Shown here piece after piece: positions 5,168 to 6,335 of a DNA stretch of 6,335 nucleotides. The notes under the pieces were generated by a model. It was not told where the DNA came from, did no database searches, and worked only from the letters and a program-made list of their open reading frames with translations. The position numbers and the translations under genes are program-made. The stretch comes from Candidatus Bathyarchaeota archaeon. GTDB lineage: Archaea > Thermoproteota > Bathyarchaeia > RBG-16-48-13 > GCA-020345945. The stretch lies in assembly GCA_020345945.1 (NCBI GenBank), contig CP070773.1:896499-902833 (forward strand). Direction: 5' to 3'. Position 1 is the first letter of the stretch. Each line of letters opens with the position of its first letter.

Positions 5168-6335
5168 TCACACCTTATCTAGGATTCCTCCGTTTTCCAA
5201 TGCTTTAACATGTCTATCGTAGATTCCTGACTCCTCTAGCAGAGTGTTGAGTTTCTCGTAGATAACGAATAGCTCATCATACCTTTCTCGATATTCCTCT
5301 CTGGGCTCATTTCGCTCTACAACCTTGACCGCATCTTCTACTGGACTTATCAGATCCTTGAATACCCCTACCCCATAGCCAGCCAATACGGCAGCTCCAA
5401 AGTTACCCGATTCTCTCATACTTGTCTTGCAGTAAGTCAATCCTAGGATATCGGCTCTAATCTGTCTCCATGTTCGACTCTCAGCACCTCCACCACAAGT
5501 CCAGACCTCTTCACAGCTGACTCCTTTTGTATCCCAGTTCTTCTCCTTTCCACGTCTCAACTCGAACGCATATCCCTCCATGACTGCACGCATCATCTGC
5601 TCTCTACTAGTATGAAGCGTAACTCCGAAGAACCAGCCATGTTTGTTCATAGGACCACTTCTACCCAGCAAATAGGGGTTGAAGATGATTCCTCCGGACC
5701 CAGGTTCGACTTGGTCTACCTCTTTATCCATCAGCTGGTATGCGGTGGTTCCACTCTTGGCAGCGATCTCCGTTTCAATCTGACAGAATTGATTTCTGAA
5801 CCAACGTAGAGAAGCACCTGCAGTCTGGGTACTTCCTGCACGTACTGAAATGATGTCTGGAACTACCCCAAAGTAACCTTTATGGTCTGCAGGTTTCTCA
5901 ACAGCAACCGTTAGACTCCCAACTGTTCCCGTCCTGTCAAGTCCTCTACCGGCTCTGACAAAACCAGCACCAAACATTTGGCAAGCACCGTCCGATCCTC
6001 CAGCGACTACAGGAGTTCCTTTGGCTAGACCGGTCTCTTCTGCTGCAGCTGCTGTGACCTCGCCAACTACTTCAGTCGACTGGCTTATCTCAGGGAGAAG
6101 CTCCCTATTGATTCCATAAGCTTCTAGAAGCCTGTCAGACCAGTCTCTCTTCTCGCGGTCAAACATCGCTGTGGTTGCAGCGTCCAAAGGTTCAGAAGAA
6201 AAGATGTCCGTGAGTTTCCAGACAAGAAAATTATGTGGTAGAAGAATCTTGTACGTCTCTTTCCAGATCTCTGGGCGGTTTTCTTTTATCCATAAGAGCT
6301 TTACAGCGGTTAGTGTCTGGTTGGATTCACGTTCA
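5168..6335 (-). CDS. FGGY-family carbohydrate kinase (xylulokinase-like), N-terminus outside the window
   Basis: The protein is an ATP-dependent kinase that phosphorylates a sugar or polyol in the cytoplasm. In the window 388 residues are visible; family members have about 490-520, so roughly 100-130 N-terminal residues lie beyond the right edge. The frame stays open to base 6334, so the TTG at 6187 is internal. Seen in order: the end of the first FGGY domain (LLWIKENRPEIWKE, LPHNFLVWKLTD, LDAATTAMFD); the catalytic-base region AGGSDGACQMFGAG, with the likely catalytic Asp at 5990-5992; the phosphate-binding RTGTVGSL; NPYLLGRSGPMN; the RAVMEGYAFELR helix; the adenosine motif GGGAESRTWRQIRADILG; and GAAVLAGYGVGVF. 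The QTAGASLRWF segment is xylulokinase-like, but the substrate-specific N-terminal domain is missing, so xylulose, ribulose, glycerol or another polyol cannot be separated. The gene converges on paralog B with a 113-base gap and seems functionally separate from it. No frameshift is seen. Confidence 0.94.
   Translation of the reverse strand, partial: ERESNQTLTAVKLLWIKENRPEIWKETYKILLPHNFLVWKLTDIFSSEPLDAATTAMFDREKRDWSDRLLEAYGINRELLPEISQSTEVVGEVTAAAAEETGLAKGTPVVAGGSDGACQMFGAGFVRAGRGLDRTGTVGSLTVAVEKPADHKGYFGVVPDIISVRAGSTQTAGASLRWFRNQFCQIETEIAAKSGTTAYQLMDKEVDQVEPGSGGIIFNPYLLGRSGPMNKHGWFFGVTLHTSREQMMRAVMEGYAFELRRGKEKNWDTKGVSCEEVWTCGGGAESRTWRQIRADILGLTYCKTSMRESGNFGAAVLAGYGVGVFKDLISPVEDAVKVVERNEPREEYRERYDELFVIYEKLNTLLEESGIYDRHVKALENGGILDKV

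Noticed and set aside
5026..5208. 60-codon + strand reading frame across the convergent gap
   Set aside because: It starts inside the 3' end of paralog B, crosses terminator-like sequence and runs into the kinase gene; its protein has no family feature and no start signal.
5612..5809. 65-codon + strand reading frame within the kinase gene
   Set aside because: It lies wholly inside the FGGY kinase, whose motifs are intact on the other strand.

Overview
The window looks like a piece of an archaeal genome. Four things point that way. A Shine-Dalgarno match (AGGTGAT) sits just before the second gene. Short AT-rich TATA-like boxes lie at near-constant distances upstream of two start codons, as expected for leaderless or short-leader archaeal transcripts. 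Arg and Ile codons AGA/AGG and ATA are used heavily. The transporter ATPase resembles archaeal ECF-type ATPases. Base composition is moderate (mid-40s % GC by eye). An Asgard-type or Bathyarchaeia-type lineage would fit, but the window has no marker that settles it.

Layout. (1) 2-1617, + strand: the 3' part of an energy-coupling-factor (ECF) importer operon. It holds the end of an EcfA-type ATPase whose Walker A lies off the left edge and whose ABC signature is degenerate, followed after 5 bases by a complete EcfT membrane subunit. EcfA and EcfT form the energising module for a vitamin- or metal-binding S component, which is not in the window. (2) 1618-5054, + strand: three membrane-protein genes of unknown function. 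Two are full-length paralogs (1825-2979 and 3888-5054), each with about four N-terminal membrane helices and a conserved soluble C-terminal domain of about 250 residues. Between them lies an unrelated small protein with two CxxC zinc-ribbon pairs and two membrane helices (3140-3802). Gaps of 85-160 bases and separate promoter-like boxes suggest separate transcription. (3) 5168-6335, - strand: the C-terminal three quarters of an FGGY-family sugar kinase that converges on the second paralog and runs off the right edge.

No gene-free stretch exceeds 300 bases. The gaps at 1618-1824, 2980-3139, 3803-3887 and 5055-5167 hold promoter-like and terminator-like sequence, described below. I see no tRNA, rRNA, CRISPR array, insertion sequence or attachment site.

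The least explained part is the paralog / zinc-ribbon / paralog array. I do not recognise the paralog family. It behaves like a real, constrained family: the two copies align without a gap over about 328 residues, and about 52% of the 232 soluble-domain positions are identical by hand count, while the membrane portion has diverged much more. No function can be assigned from sequence alone.
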